From CAZOZP01 sp964584325 (GTDB lineage: Bacteria > Bacteroidota > Ignavibacteria > Ignavibacteriales > Melioribacteraceae): a stretch of DNA of 18,369 bases. Positions 8,080 to 14,350 of the stretch are shown in pieces (the stretch's first letter is position 1; every line of letters begins with the position of its first letter). The notes below the pieces were generated by a model. That model had not been told where the DNA came from. It worked only from the letters and a program-made list of their open reading frames with translations, and did no database searches. The stretch lies in assembly GCA_964584325.1 (NCBI GenBank), contig CAZOZP010000065.1:1-18369 (forward strand). Direction: 5' to 3'. Both the position numbers and the translations under genes were made by a program.

Positions 8080-8144
8080 ATGCAACTCTGAAAACAGCTA
8101 AAATGCAAAGATGCAACTACAATATTTTCGGCGGGAGTGAAAAT
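8080..8144. promoter_or_regulatory. Candidate upstream activator sites for the sigma-54 promoter
   Basis: ATGCAACT at 8080-8087 and 8111-8118, plus ATGCAAAG at 8103-8110, make three ATGCAA units 85-125 bp upstream of the sigma-54 element. An inverted ATTTTC / GAAAAT pair (8124-8129 and 8139-8144) follows. Sigma-54 promoters need an enhancer-binding activator that commonly binds at this distance. The role is inferred from position and repetition. Confidence 0.35.
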
Positions 8145-8203
8145 GGTTTTGTAACTTGTTGTAATTTAATGAAATAGACAGGCAATAGGATTTGTATGAA
8201 ATC

Positions 8204-8218
8204 GGGCACGATGGTTGC
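8204..8218 (+). promoter_or_regulatory. Sigma-54 (RpoN) promoter
   Basis: GGGCACG (8204-8210), ATGG, TTGC (8215-8218) matches the sigma-54 consensus TGGCACG-N4-TTGC(A/T), with invariant GG (8205-8206) and GC (8217-8218) exactly 10 bases apart. Predicted start near 8229, about 18 bases before the ATG of the first NifX-like gene, which fits. It is a near-perfect match in the right place and orientation. An activator gene is not in the window. Confidence 0.75.
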
Positions 8219-8247
8219 CTTAATATAAGTAAAATATTTGAGAGATT

Positions 8248-8622
8248 ATGAAAACTGCGGTAGCGGTTTGGGAAGGCCGGATTTCACCGGTATTTGATTC
8301 AGCCTGCAAGGCATTGATTATATGCCCCGGAACTAATTCTTATTCTGTTGATTTGCGAAATAAAGATGTATTTGCAAAAATTGTCTTTTTAGCCGAGGAA
8401 GGAGTAGAAGAAATATTGTGTGGTGCTGTGTCTAATGAAGGGAGGCTGTTTGCAGAGTCCAAAAATATTAAAATACATGGTTTTATTGCAGGTGATATTG
8501 AAAATGTATTGCAGGCTCATAAGGAAAACAAATTAAATAACAATGCATTTGCAATGCCCGGATGCAGAAGAAACTGCCGGGGTAACAGCCGGGGCAAGGG
8601 CAGATGCTCTAAAAATAAATAA
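8248..8622 (+). CDS. NifX/NifB-type iron-molybdenum cofactor-binding domain protein, Cys/Arg-rich tail
   Basis: 124 residues. The N-terminal about 95 residues fit the dinitrogenase iron-molybdenum cofactor family (NifX, NafY, C-terminal NifB, orange protein): MKTAVAVWEGRISPVFDSA is the characteristic start, and EEGVEEILCGAVSNEG the middle. Such proteins bind Fe-S or Mo-Fe-S clusters. The C-terminal 25 residues are an unusual tail with Cys106, Cys110 and Cys120 among Arg, Gly and Asn. It is the first gene behind the sigma-54 promoter; GAGAG precedes the ATG. The next gene starts 10 bp after the stop. In this operon it probably acts as a cluster carrier or part of a complex with the neighbouring ATPases; that is inferred from the ORP operons of Desulfovibrio. 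No nitrogenase genes are nearby, so nitrogen fixation should not be assumed. Confidence 0.85.
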   Translation: MKTAVAVWEGRISPVFDSACKALIICPGTNSYSVDLRNKDVFAKIVFLAEEGVEEILCGAVSNEGRLFAESKNIKIHGFIAGDIENVLQAHKENKLNNNAFAMPGCRRNCRGNSRGKGRCSKNK

Positions 8623-8632
8623 GGAGGTATAT

Positions 8633-8854
8633 ATGCCAAGAAGAGACGGAACAGGTCCGAACGGTGAAGGCCCGAGGACAGGAAGAGGTATGGGAAGATG
8701 CGGTAAGGGAAATACAGCACCTGATAACAGCAGCGGAAATACTCAACAACAGACCGGACCGGGACGCGGTCAGAGTTTAGGAAGAGGCTCCGGAAGAGGT
8801 GGCGGACGCGGCTTTGGACGCGGAAGCGGTTCTTCAAATAATCAAAATAACTAA
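8633..8854 (+). CDS. DUF5320-like small Gly/Arg-rich protein
   Basis: 73 residues from the ATG at 8633, with an excellent AAGGAGG ribosome binding site. The N-terminus MPRRDGTGPNGEGPRTGRG then MGRC (1-23) closely follows the DUF5320 pattern (MPRGDGTGP.G.GP.TGRG.G.C), small proteins typically encoded beside NifX-like and Mrp-like genes in anaerobes. One cysteine (Cys23) remains. Residues 42-66 are an RGG-like run of GRG/SGR units, then a Ser/Asn/Gln-rich end; the whole is low complexity and probably disordered. The function is unknown; a role in protein-protein or nucleic-acid contact is speculative. The reading frame is clear, since it lies between two well-spaced operon genes. A longer version of the frame starting at 8543 would overlap the preceding gene and is unlikely. 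Confidence 0.8.
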   Translation: MPRRDGTGPNGEGPRTGRGMGRCGKGNTAPDNSSGNTQQQTGPGRGQSLGRGSGRGGGRGFGRGSGSSNNQNN

Positions 8855-8866
8855 TAATTACTATTG

Positions 8867-8900
8867 CCGGAAGAAATCAAATGGAAATGATCTCTTCCGG
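8867..8900 (+). other. Intercistronic stem-loop
   Basis: CCGGAAGA (8867-8874) pairs with TCTTCCGG (8893-8900), extended by ATCA/TGAT after one mismatch. It lies between the DUF5320-like gene and the second NifX-like gene. No T-run, so it is more likely an mRNA processing or stability element, or a weak attenuator, than a terminator. Confidence 0.5.
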
Positions 8901-8918
8901 TCTTTATAAGGAGACAAT

Positions 8919-9278
8919 ATGAAAATAGCAATTACGGCCGGCGGGAAAACACCTGATTCGCCATTCGAAAAGAGATTCGGCAGAGCACCGGGTTTTATGG
9001 TATATGATACAGATAACGGTTTATATGAATACTTCGATAATACTCAGAATCTGAATGCAACCCAGGGTGCAGGAATTCAATCGGCTCAGAATGTTGCATC
9101 TTATTCAGCTTCAGCTTTAATATCCGGTCACTGCGGACCGAAAGCCTTTAAGGTATTAACCAAAGCCGGAATTAAAATATATAATGCCGATGCTTCAAGC
9201 ATTAAAGAAGCTGTTGAATTATATTTAGCCGGAAAACTGACGGAAGCTTCTGAAGCAGATGTAGAAGGGCATTGGTAA
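8919..9278 (+). CDS. NifX-family iron-molybdenum cofactor-binding protein, second copy
   Basis: 119 residues, essentially one dinitrogenase iron-molybdenum cofactor domain. It starts MKIAITAGGKTPDSPFEKRFGRAPGF and contains the family segment SYSASALISGHCGPKAFKVL, where His71-Cys72 are possible cluster ligands. The C-terminus AVELYLAGKLTEA matches the final helix of the family (compare NNYLAGKLISG in the third copy). AAGGAGAC is the ribosome binding site. The next gene starts 4 bp after the stop, so translation is probably coupled to the first ATPase. It is the copy closest in form to the Desulfovibrio orange protein and stand-alone NifX-like proteins; whether it binds a Mo-Cu or Fe-S cluster cannot be told from sequence. 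Confidence 0.87.
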   Translation: MKIAITAGGKTPDSPFEKRFGRAPGFMVYDTDNGLYEYFDNTQNLNATQGAGIQSAQNVASYSASALISGHCGPKAFKVLTKAGIKIYNADASSIKEAVELYLAGKLTEASEADVEGHW

Positions 9279-9282
9279 CATT

Positions 9283-10131
9283 ATGAGAATAGCTGTTGCT
9301 TCAGGCAAAGGCGGTACCGGGAAAACAACAACGGCACTGGGTTTGGCGGAATCTGCCCGGGAAAAAGTTATATATATGGATTGCGATGTTGAAGAGCCGA
9401 ACGGCTTCATATTTCTTAAGCCTGAAATTCATAAAGAACATCCGGTTGATGTTTTGATTCCGAAAGTAAACGAAGATATATGCACAAGCTGTGGTAAATG
9501 TCGTGAAATATGCAGGTTCAATTCAATTATAATACTCGCAGAGAAAGCTGTGATTTTTGAAGATTTGTGTCATAGTTGCGGCGGCTGCAAACTTGTTTGT
9601 CCGGAGGATGCAATTACCGAATACCCTATGAATATCGGGGAAATAAGAGAAGGTACAGTAAACACTGTTTCTGCATTTGAAGGAAGATTAAATATCGGAA
9701 GGGCAATGGCGCCTCCTGTTATTAGAGCAGTAAAAAAATACTCGGAGGAAGATATTCTCACGATTATTGATTCGCCGCCCGGTACTTCCTGCTCAATGGT
9801 TTCTTCGGTAAAGGGATCGGACTATATAATTCTGGTTACCGAACCTACTCCTTTCGGATTGAATGATTTGAAATTAGCTCTTGAAACGGCCAAAGGTTTG
9901 CAAATACCTCACGGAGTAATTATCAATCGGAGCGATTCAGGCGATGGCAGGGTTCGGGATTATCTGGCCTTAAACAATATTGAACTGCTAATGGAAATAC
10001 CGGAATCAAGAGATATTGCTGAATCAGGATCACGTGGCGAAACCATAATATCCGCTCAACCGGAACTCAGAACAAAATTCTCGGAACTAATTGATCATTT
10101 GGCAGAAAAAATCAGGGATAAGAATGACTGA
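9283..10131 (+). CDS. MinD/Mrp-superfamily ATPase with two [4Fe-4S] ferredoxin motifs (first of a pair)
   Basis: 282 residues. A deviant Walker A motif SGKGGTGKT (7-15) with the signature lysine Lys9 places it in the MinD/ParA/NBP35 P-loop group. MDCDVEEPNG (32-41) is the Asp region that follows. A bacterial ferredoxin domain is inserted at about 62-110: CTSCGKCREIC (Cys67, 70, 73, 77) and CHSCGGCKLVC (Cys96, 99, 102, 106). IIDSPPGTSC (161-170) is Walker B-like, and LVTEPTPFGLNDL (184-196) is conserved in the family. This architecture belongs to the CooC/Mrp-like 'P-loop with 4Fe-4S' proteins found in ORP operons, thought to build or transfer Fe-S clusters or couple ATP to them. Its end overlaps the second ATPase by 8 bp, so the two probably form a heterodimer. 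Cytoplasmic. Confidence 0.93.
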   Translation: MRIAVASGKGGTGKTTTALGLAESAREKVIYMDCDVEEPNGFIFLKPEIHKEHPVDVLIPKVNEDICTSCGKCREICRFNSIIILAEKAVIFEDLCHSCGGCKLVCPEDAITEYPMNIGEIREGTVNTVSAFEGRLNIGRAMAPPVIRAVKKYSEEDILTIIDSPPGTSCSMVSSVKGSDYIILVTEPTPFGLNDLKLALETAKGLQIPHGVIINRSDSGDGRVRDYLALNNIELLMEIPESRDIAESGSRGETIISAQPELRTKFSELIDHLAEKIRDKND

Positions 10132-11020
10132 AAAAGAAATTAAAGAAATTGTTGTAATCAGCGGAAAAGGAGGAACCGGGAAGACAAGCATTACTGCTTC
10201 TTTTGCCGCTCTGGCAGAAAATGCGGTTTTGGCTGATTGTGATGTTGATGCTGCAGATTTGCATCTTATTCTGAATCCTTCTAAAACAGAAAAGAATTTG
10301 TTTGTCAGCGGAAATATTGCGGAAATACGCGAAGATGATTGCGGCGGCTGCGGTGTATGTTATGATTACTGCCGGTTCGATGCAATAACTGCTTCGGGTA
10401 ACGGTAAATATCGTGTGGAAGAAACCTCCTGCGAAGGCTGCGGAGTATGTGTTGAATTTTGTCCGGATAAAGCAATAGATTTTCCTCCGCGTGAATGCGG
10501 TGAATGGTATGTTTCTGATACCAGATTTGGCATAATGGTTCATGCAAAACTACTGCCGGGTGGAGAGAATTCCGGAAAATTGGTAAGTCTTGTAAGAAAC
10601 GAAGCAAAAAAGTCAGCTCTAATAAATAACAGGAATCTAATAATTACAGACGGTCCTCCCGGTACCGGGTGTCCGGTAATTGCCGCGGTTACAGGTGCAT
10701 CTGCGGTGGTTGTTGTAACTGAACCTACACTCTCGGGTATTCACGATCTGGAACGGGTTTTAAGTCTTGTTAATCACTTCAAGATAAAAGCTTTTGTGGT
10801 AGTAAATAAATGGGATATTAATCCCGGAAATGCTGAGCGAATTAAGGAAATAAGTGAATTGAAGGCGGCAGTGTTTTTGGGAATGGTTCCATACTCTAAA
10901 GATTTTACCAAAGCTCAGATTGAGGGACTCTCGGTAATTGAAAATTCCCACGGAGTCTCAAAAGATAATATTCTAAAGATTTGGGAAAAATTAAAGGTAA
11001 ATTTGCACTTAACGAATTAA
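10124..11020 (+). CDS. MinD/Mrp-superfamily ATPase with two [4Fe-4S] ferredoxin motifs (second of a pair)
   Basis: 298 residues from the ATG at 10124, which overlaps the previous stop (AATGACTGA) and has AGGGAT upstream; an upstream in-frame start at 10091 would overlap more and is rejected. Walker A SGKGGTGKT (13-21) is intact with signature Lys15, followed by LADCDVDAADLHL (36-48). The inserted ferredoxin domain has CGGCGVCYDYC (Cys73, 76, 79, 83) and CEGCGVCVEFC (Cys103, 106, 109, 113). Walker B-like ITDGPPGTGC is at 174-183 and VVTEPTLSGIHDL at 197-209. It is a diverged paralogue of the preceding ATPase, as in the paired ATPase genes of ORP operons. Cluster assembly or ATP-driven transfer to the NifX-like partners is the inferred role. 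42 bp separate it from the third NifX-like gene. Confidence 0.93.
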   Translation: MTEKEIKEIVVISGKGGTGKTSITASFAALAENAVLADCDVDAADLHLILNPSKTEKNLFVSGNIAEIREDDCGGCGVCYDYCRFDAITASGNGKYRVEETSCEGCGVCVEFCPDKAIDFPPRECGEWYVSDTRFGIMVHAKLLPGGENSGKLVSLVRNEAKKSALINNRNLIITDGPPGTGCPVIAAVTGASAVVVVTEPTLSGIHDLERVLSLVNHFKIKAFVVVNKWDINPGNAERIKEISELKAAVFLGMVPYSKDFTKAQIEGLSVIENSHGVSKDNILKIWEKLKVNLHLTN

Positions 11021-11062
11021 ATATATACTATATAAACAATAAAATAAGGGAAAGGAGATAAT

Positions 11063-11401
11063 ATGAAAATAGCTGTTCCAACTGCCGAAGGAAAACTGAG
11101 TATGCATTTTGGCCATTGCGAAAAATTTACTGTATTTACTGTTGATGAAGCATCCAAAGCCGTTACCGGAGAAGAAGTGCTTGATGCTCCTCCGCACGAA
11201 CCCGGACTTCTTCCGCGCTGGCTCGGAGAAAAAGATGTGAACATTATCATTGCCGGCGGAATCGGACAAAGGGCAATAAGCTTATTTGAACAGAGGAATA
11301 TCCGGGTTATATGCGGAGCTCCTTCAGATTCAGCGGTAAATATTGTAAATAATTATCTTGCCGGCAAACTTATTTCCGGAGATAATGCCTGTAATCATTA
11401 A
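11063..11401 (+). CDS. NifX-family iron-molybdenum cofactor-binding protein, third copy
   Basis: 112 residues, a single dinitrogenase iron-molybdenum cofactor domain. MKIAVPTAEGKLSMHFGHCEKFTVF (here in two parts: residues 1-10 and 11-25) gives the HFGHC motif (His15, His18, Cys19), the form seen in most stand-alone members. IIIAGGIGQRAISLFEQRNI (61-80) and the C-terminal NNYLAGKLISG also fit. A strong AAAGGAGAT ribosome binding site lies upstream. It is the last gene of the six-gene operon, 42 bp after the second ATPase. Cys84 and Cys110 are further possible ligands. The cluster type is unknown. Confidence 0.9.
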   Translation: MKIAVPTAEGKLSMHFGHCEKFTVFTVDEASKAVTGEEVLDAPPHEPGLLPRWLGEKDVNIIIAGGIGQRAISLFEQRNIRVICGAPSDSAVNIVNNYLAGKLISGDNACNH

Positions 11402-11417
11402 AAACTAAGAATCCTTT

Positions 11418-11440
11418 TGTGTATGAATACATCATACACA
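11418..11440. promoter_or_regulatory. Perfect 9-bp-arm palindrome upstream of the peroxiredoxin gene
   Basis: TGTGTATGA (11418-11426) and TCATACACA (11432-11440) with a five-base centre, 39 bp before the peroxiredoxin start and 16 bp after the third NifX-like stop. No T-run follows. The size and position suit a dimeric regulator's operator, but an RNA hairpin ending the upstream operon is also possible. It does not match the PerR or Fur consensus. Confidence 0.5.
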
Positions 11441-11479
11441 TTAAAGATTATCTTAAATAATTAAATAAGGAGTAGAATT

Positions 11480-12190
11480 ATGGAATCAGAAAACAAAGTA
11501 TATTCTATGCCGAGAATCGGTGAAAAAGCACCTTCTTTCAAGGCTGTTACAACACAAGGCGAAATTAATTTCCCGGAACAATATGCAGGTCATTGGGTGA
11601 TTTTGTTCAGCCATCCTGCAGATTTTACACCGGTTTGTACTTCGGAATTTATGACATTTGCAACTATGGAACCTAAGTTTGAAGAAGCTAATTGTAAACT
11701 GGTCGGATTATCTGTTGACGGACTTTACAGCCACATAGCATGGCTTCGTACAATCAAAGAAAAAATCAGTTACAAGGGAATGAAAGATGTTGAAGTTACA
11801 TTCCCGCTTATTGAAGACATAACAATGGAAGTTGCCAATAAATATGGAATGATGCAGCCTGGCGAAAGCAACACAAAAGCTGTAAGAGCAGTATTTATTA
11901 TTGACCCTAAAGGTATTATTCGTACAATTATTTATTATCCTCTCAGTTTAGGCAGAAACTTTGATGAACTTTACAGAGCTCTCATTGCACTTAAAACAGC
12001 AGATGAATTTTCAATTGCAACTCCTGCAGACTGGCGTCCGGGTGATGATGTTATCGTTCCGACAGCAGGTTCCTGCGGTGTAGCTAAGGAAAGAATGGAA
12101 AGTAAAGATGAAATGACTTGCCACGATTGGTTCTTCTGCACAAAGAAACTTGATAAAGAAACAGTTCTTAATAAAGTGCTTAAGAAATAA
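11480..12190 (+). CDS. Peroxiredoxin, Prx6-like / archaeal-type
   Basis: Thiol peroxidase reducing H2O2, organic peroxides or peroxynitrite; cytoplasmic. 236 residues, longer than typical 2-Cys AhpC proteins and typical of the Prx6-like group with a C-terminal arm. The active site HPADFTPVCTSEF has Pro46, Thr50 and the peroxidatic Cys53. GLSVDGLYSHIAWL (76-89) and VRAVFIIDPKGIIR (135-148) are standard. The C-terminal arm carries Cys199, Cys214 and Cys220 (in SCGVAKERM and TCHDWFFC), like archaeal members of the class that resolve through C-terminal cysteines. The ribosome binding site is AAGGAGT. It sits 78 bp after the NifX/ATPase operon behind a palindrome, so it may be separately regulated yet functionally linked to protecting oxygen-sensitive clusters. 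A bidirectional-looking terminator follows. Confidence 0.95.
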   Translation: MESENKVYSMPRIGEKAPSFKAVTTQGEINFPEQYAGHWVILFSHPADFTPVCTSEFMTFATMEPKFEEANCKLVGLSVDGLYSHIAWLRTIKEKISYKGMKDVEVTFPLIEDITMEVANKYGMMQPGESNTKAVRAVFIIDPKGIIRTIIYYPLSLGRNFDELYRALIALKTADEFSIATPADWRPGDDVIVPTAGSCGVAKERMESKDEMTCHDWFFCTKKLDKETVLNKVLKK

Positions 12191-12208
12191 CTGTTAAATA
12201 GCAATCCG

Positions 12209-12250
12209 AAAAGGGAAGAATTCCGGGAAACCTGTGATTCTTCCCTTTTT
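12209..12250 (+). terminator. Intrinsic terminator after the peroxiredoxin gene
   Basis: AAAAGGGAAGAAT (12209-12221) pairs perfectly with ATTCTTCCCTTTT (12237-12249), 13 bp, followed by T. It lies 19 bp after the peroxiredoxin stop and 10 bp from the convergent lipoprotein stop; the A/T ends of the stem let it work in both directions. Confidence 0.85.
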
Positions 12251-12259
12251 ATTAAAGAA

Positions 12260-12740
12260 TTACATTCCTGCGAAATCGCTCCAGCCGTTTATGATAATAA
12301 TTCCGTTAGAATTTCTTACAATAGTACAACTTACTGTACGCGTATCGTGGCCCCAGTGAGTTATAGTAGGTTCAAGCGAAGCATCTGCATATCCGGCCTG
12401 TTCGTGAAGAACAGTTTTAGGTCCGTTGCCTTCTTTAACCGATAATCGATATCTGGCGAAATTTCCTGAAGGGATATTTACATAAAATGTAGTTGAATCG
12501 CCCGGTGCAACACCCAGAGTATCAGTAAGAATATTTCCGCTCCAATCGCCGGAAGGAGTACCTTCTCCGCCCGCAGGTCCCATCTGCTGTATCTGTAAAT
12601 CGGTTATTGTAAACAGTGCAGACTCATTAATGAATTTAACGTAAAGTTTTGATTTTTCTTCAGGATCATTTGAATTTTCTTTGCAGGATAAGAGAAGGAG
12701 CATAAATAATGACAGAAAAGTTATTAGTGTTTTTTTTCAT
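12260..12740 (-). CDS. Small lipoprotein of unknown function, apparent frameshift in an A8 run at the start
   Basis: The uninterrupted frame runs 12703-12260 (147 residues) and begins, abnormally, in the middle of a lipoprotein signal (MLLLLSCKENSNDPEEKS). A much better start is the ATG at 12740, with the GGAGACGCACT ribosome binding site just before it. It is followed by eight A's that put it out of frame. With seven A's it would read MKKTLITFLSLFMLLLLSC, a textbook lipoprotein signal continuing into the body. So the real product is a lipoprotein of about 159 residues that is either switched OFF by slippage, broken, or mis-sequenced by one base. The body has beta-rich, extracellular-looking sequence (TFYVNIPSGNFARYRLSVKE) and two cysteines including TVSCTIV. 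I recognise no family. It is convergent with the peroxiredoxin gene. Confidence 0.7.
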
Positions 12741-12915
12741 AGTGCGTCTCCTTTTTTGTTATAGAGATGATTTAACGGTTATTGTCGAAAACAATGAGGT
12801 TTTGTTAAGTAATAGACATAAAATATTTGTAAAAACAATTAAAATGGTTATTTTAGAAGGAATCTTTTAGTATAAAAACACATCCTATCTTATTATAAAT
12901 AACAAGGAGAGAGAG

Positions 12916-14070
12916 TTGATAATAGGTCTTCCAAAAGAAATTGCTGAAAGGGAACGAAGAGTTGCGATGGTTCCGGATGTAGCAGCAAAATATATAAAAC
13001 TCGGATTTGATGTTATCTTCGAAAAAGGGGCAGGTCTTGCGGCAAATTTCCCCGATGAAAAATATATAGAATCCGGTGCAAAGTCTGTGGATTCAGCTCA
13101 GGAGGTATTTTCCAAAGCAGATATAATTCTAAAAGTTCAGAAACCGGGTGTTAATCCGGCAACGAAAGCTGATGAGTTGAAACTTATGAAACCGGGGGCA
13201 TTTCTTGTCTGTTTTGCATATCCTTTGTACAATAAAGATTTTGTAAAGAAAGCGGCTTCTGCAGGTGTGAATTTATTATCTATGGATTTCATTCCGAGAA
13301 CAACATTAGCTCAGAAAATGGATGCATTAAGTTCACAGGCAAGTCTGGCCGGTTATAAAAGTGTGCTTATGGCGGCAAACGAACTGGGCAAAATATTTCC
13401 TTTGATGATGACAGCCGCAGGAACCATATCGCCGGCAAAAGTTGTTATTATGGGTGCAGGTGTTGCAGGACTTCAGGCTCTTGGAACAGCCAAGCGGCTT
13501 GGTGCCGTTGTGGAAGTATCAGACATAAGACCTCAGGTGAAGGAAGAAGTTCAGAGTCTCGGCGGAAGGTTCATTGAAGTTGAAACGGATGAGAATATGC
13601 AGGATAGCGGTGGATATGCCAGAGAAGCCTCGGAAGAATTTTTAAAAAAGCAGAAGGCGCTCATTTTTAAGCATATTACTGAAGCAGATATTGTTATTAC
13701 AACTGCGCTTGTCCCGGGTAAAAAAGCACCTGTTCTGGTTACCAAAGAAATGGTAGAGAATATGAAATACGGTAGCGTTATTCTTGATATGGCTGTAGAG
13801 TTCGGCGGAAACTGCGAATTAAGCGAAAACGGCAGCACAGTAAAAAAACACGGTGTAACGATTATAGGCGAGCCGAATATTCCGAGTCTGGTGCCGTATC
13901 ACGCAAGTGAGATGTATTCTAAGAATCTGCTAAGCCTTATTCAGTATATATCCGAAAAAGGAGAAATTAAAATAAACACTGAAGATGAAATTGTAAAAGG
14001 TGCGCTTATAACTTATAAAAACGAAGTTGTTAACGCCAAAGTAAAAGAAATTATTGAACAGGAGAAATAA
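12916..14070 (+). CDS. pntAA: NAD(P) transhydrogenase alpha subunit part 1 (NAD(H)-binding domain I)
   Basis: Soluble dI component of the proton-translocating transhydrogenase, which moves hydride between NADH and NADP+ using the proton gradient. 384 residues, the usual size for the split form. It starts with TTG at 12916 (AAGGAGAG upstream; the family begins M.IG.PKE..ERRVA.VP exactly here). The RQD loop is present: FIPRTTLAQKMDALSSQ with Arg128, Gln133 and Asp136. The Rossmann motif is VVIMGAGVAGLQALG (176-190), followed by VSDIRP. VPYHASEMYSKN near the C-terminus is also typical. First gene of a three-gene operon; its stop abuts the next ATG. Intact. Confidence 0.96.
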   Translation: MIIGLPKEIAERERRVAMVPDVAAKYIKLGFDVIFEKGAGLAANFPDEKYIESGAKSVDSAQEVFSKADIILKVQKPGVNPATKADELKLMKPGAFLVCFAYPLYNKDFVKKAASAGVNLLSMDFIPRTTLAQKMDALSSQASLAGYKSVLMAANELGKIFPLMMTAAGTISPAKVVIMGAGVAGLQALGTAKRLGAVVEVSDIRPQVKEEVQSLGGRFIEVETDENMQDSGGYAREASEEFLKKQKALIFKHITEADIVITTALVPGKKAPVLVTKEMVENMKYGSVILDMAVEFGGNCELSENGSTVKKHGVTIIGEPNIPSLVPYHASEMYSKNLLSLIQYISEKGEIKINTEDEIVKGALITYKNEVVNAKVKEIIEQEK

Positions 14071-14343
14071 ATGGAACTGATGCTGTTATATGTTTTTATT
14101 CTGGCTGTATTTGTGGGCTTCGAACTTATTACGAAAGTTCCTCCTACATTGCACACGCCGCTTATGTCCGGCTCAAACGCAATATCCGGTATCACTCTGA
14201 TCGGAGCTCTGATTACCGGGGGCTTGGCAGTCTGGAGCGAAAGCACGATTATGGGTACAATTGCAATAGTGCTTGCAACTATTAATGTTGTGGGTGGATT
14301 CCTGGTTACAGACAGGATGCTGAAAATGTTTAAGAAAAAGTGA
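14071..14343 (+). CDS. pntAB: NAD(P) transhydrogenase alpha subunit part 2 (membrane domain)
   Basis: 90 residues with three predicted membrane helices (about 3-20, 33-52 and 60-80), the small dII segment encoded separately in many bacteria. Family residues: FELITKVPPTLHTPLMSGSNAISGI (residues 18-42) and the C-terminal VVGGFLVTDRMLKMFKKK. The ATG follows the pntAA stop directly, with AGGAGAAA as its ribosome binding site inside the end of pntAA, so translation is coupled. Together with PntB it forms the proton path in the cytoplasmic membrane. Confidence 0.95.
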   Translation: MELMLLYVFILAVFVGFELITKVPPTLHTPLMSGSNAISGITLIGALITGGLAVWSESTIMGTIAIVLATINVVGGFLVTDRMLKMFKKK

Positions 14344-14350
14344 GAAATAA

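Larger units (their letters stand above)
7704..8247. other. Non-coding stretch upstream of the NifX/ATPase operon
   Basis: 544 bp without a credible gene. The left part carries repeat remnants (7818-7851; TTTACCAC...CTAAGGCAC near 7855-7876, partly shared with 5234-5252) and a perfect inverted repeat (7917-7940). The segment around 7988-8030 (TGTCATTCTCTCCGGGAATCC) looks like a decayed common intergenic repeat. The right part (8080-8218) looks regulatory: ATGCAA repeats and a sigma-54 promoter. Confidence 0.6.

Noticed and set aside
7704..8100. A CRISPR array or insertion sequence in the repeat-bearing spacer
   Set aside because: The repeats are few, imperfect and irregularly spaced, and no transposase or cas gene is present.
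8517..8854. Longer frames overlapping the DUF5320-like gene on both strands
   Set aside because: The plus-strand extension from 8543 overlaps the first NifX-like gene and ignores the AAGGAGG site at 8621; the minus-strand frame mirrors the Gly/Arg-rich sequence.
10112..10951. Minus-strand open frames of 60-140 residues across the second ATPase gene
   Set aside because: Shadows of a strong coding frame, with no start signals and no recognisable domains.
8248..11401. A nitrogen fixation cluster
   Set aside because: NifX-like domains alone do not indicate nitrogenase; there are no nifH, nifD, nifK, nifE, nifN or radical-SAM nifB genes here, and the gene set matches ORP-type operons better.
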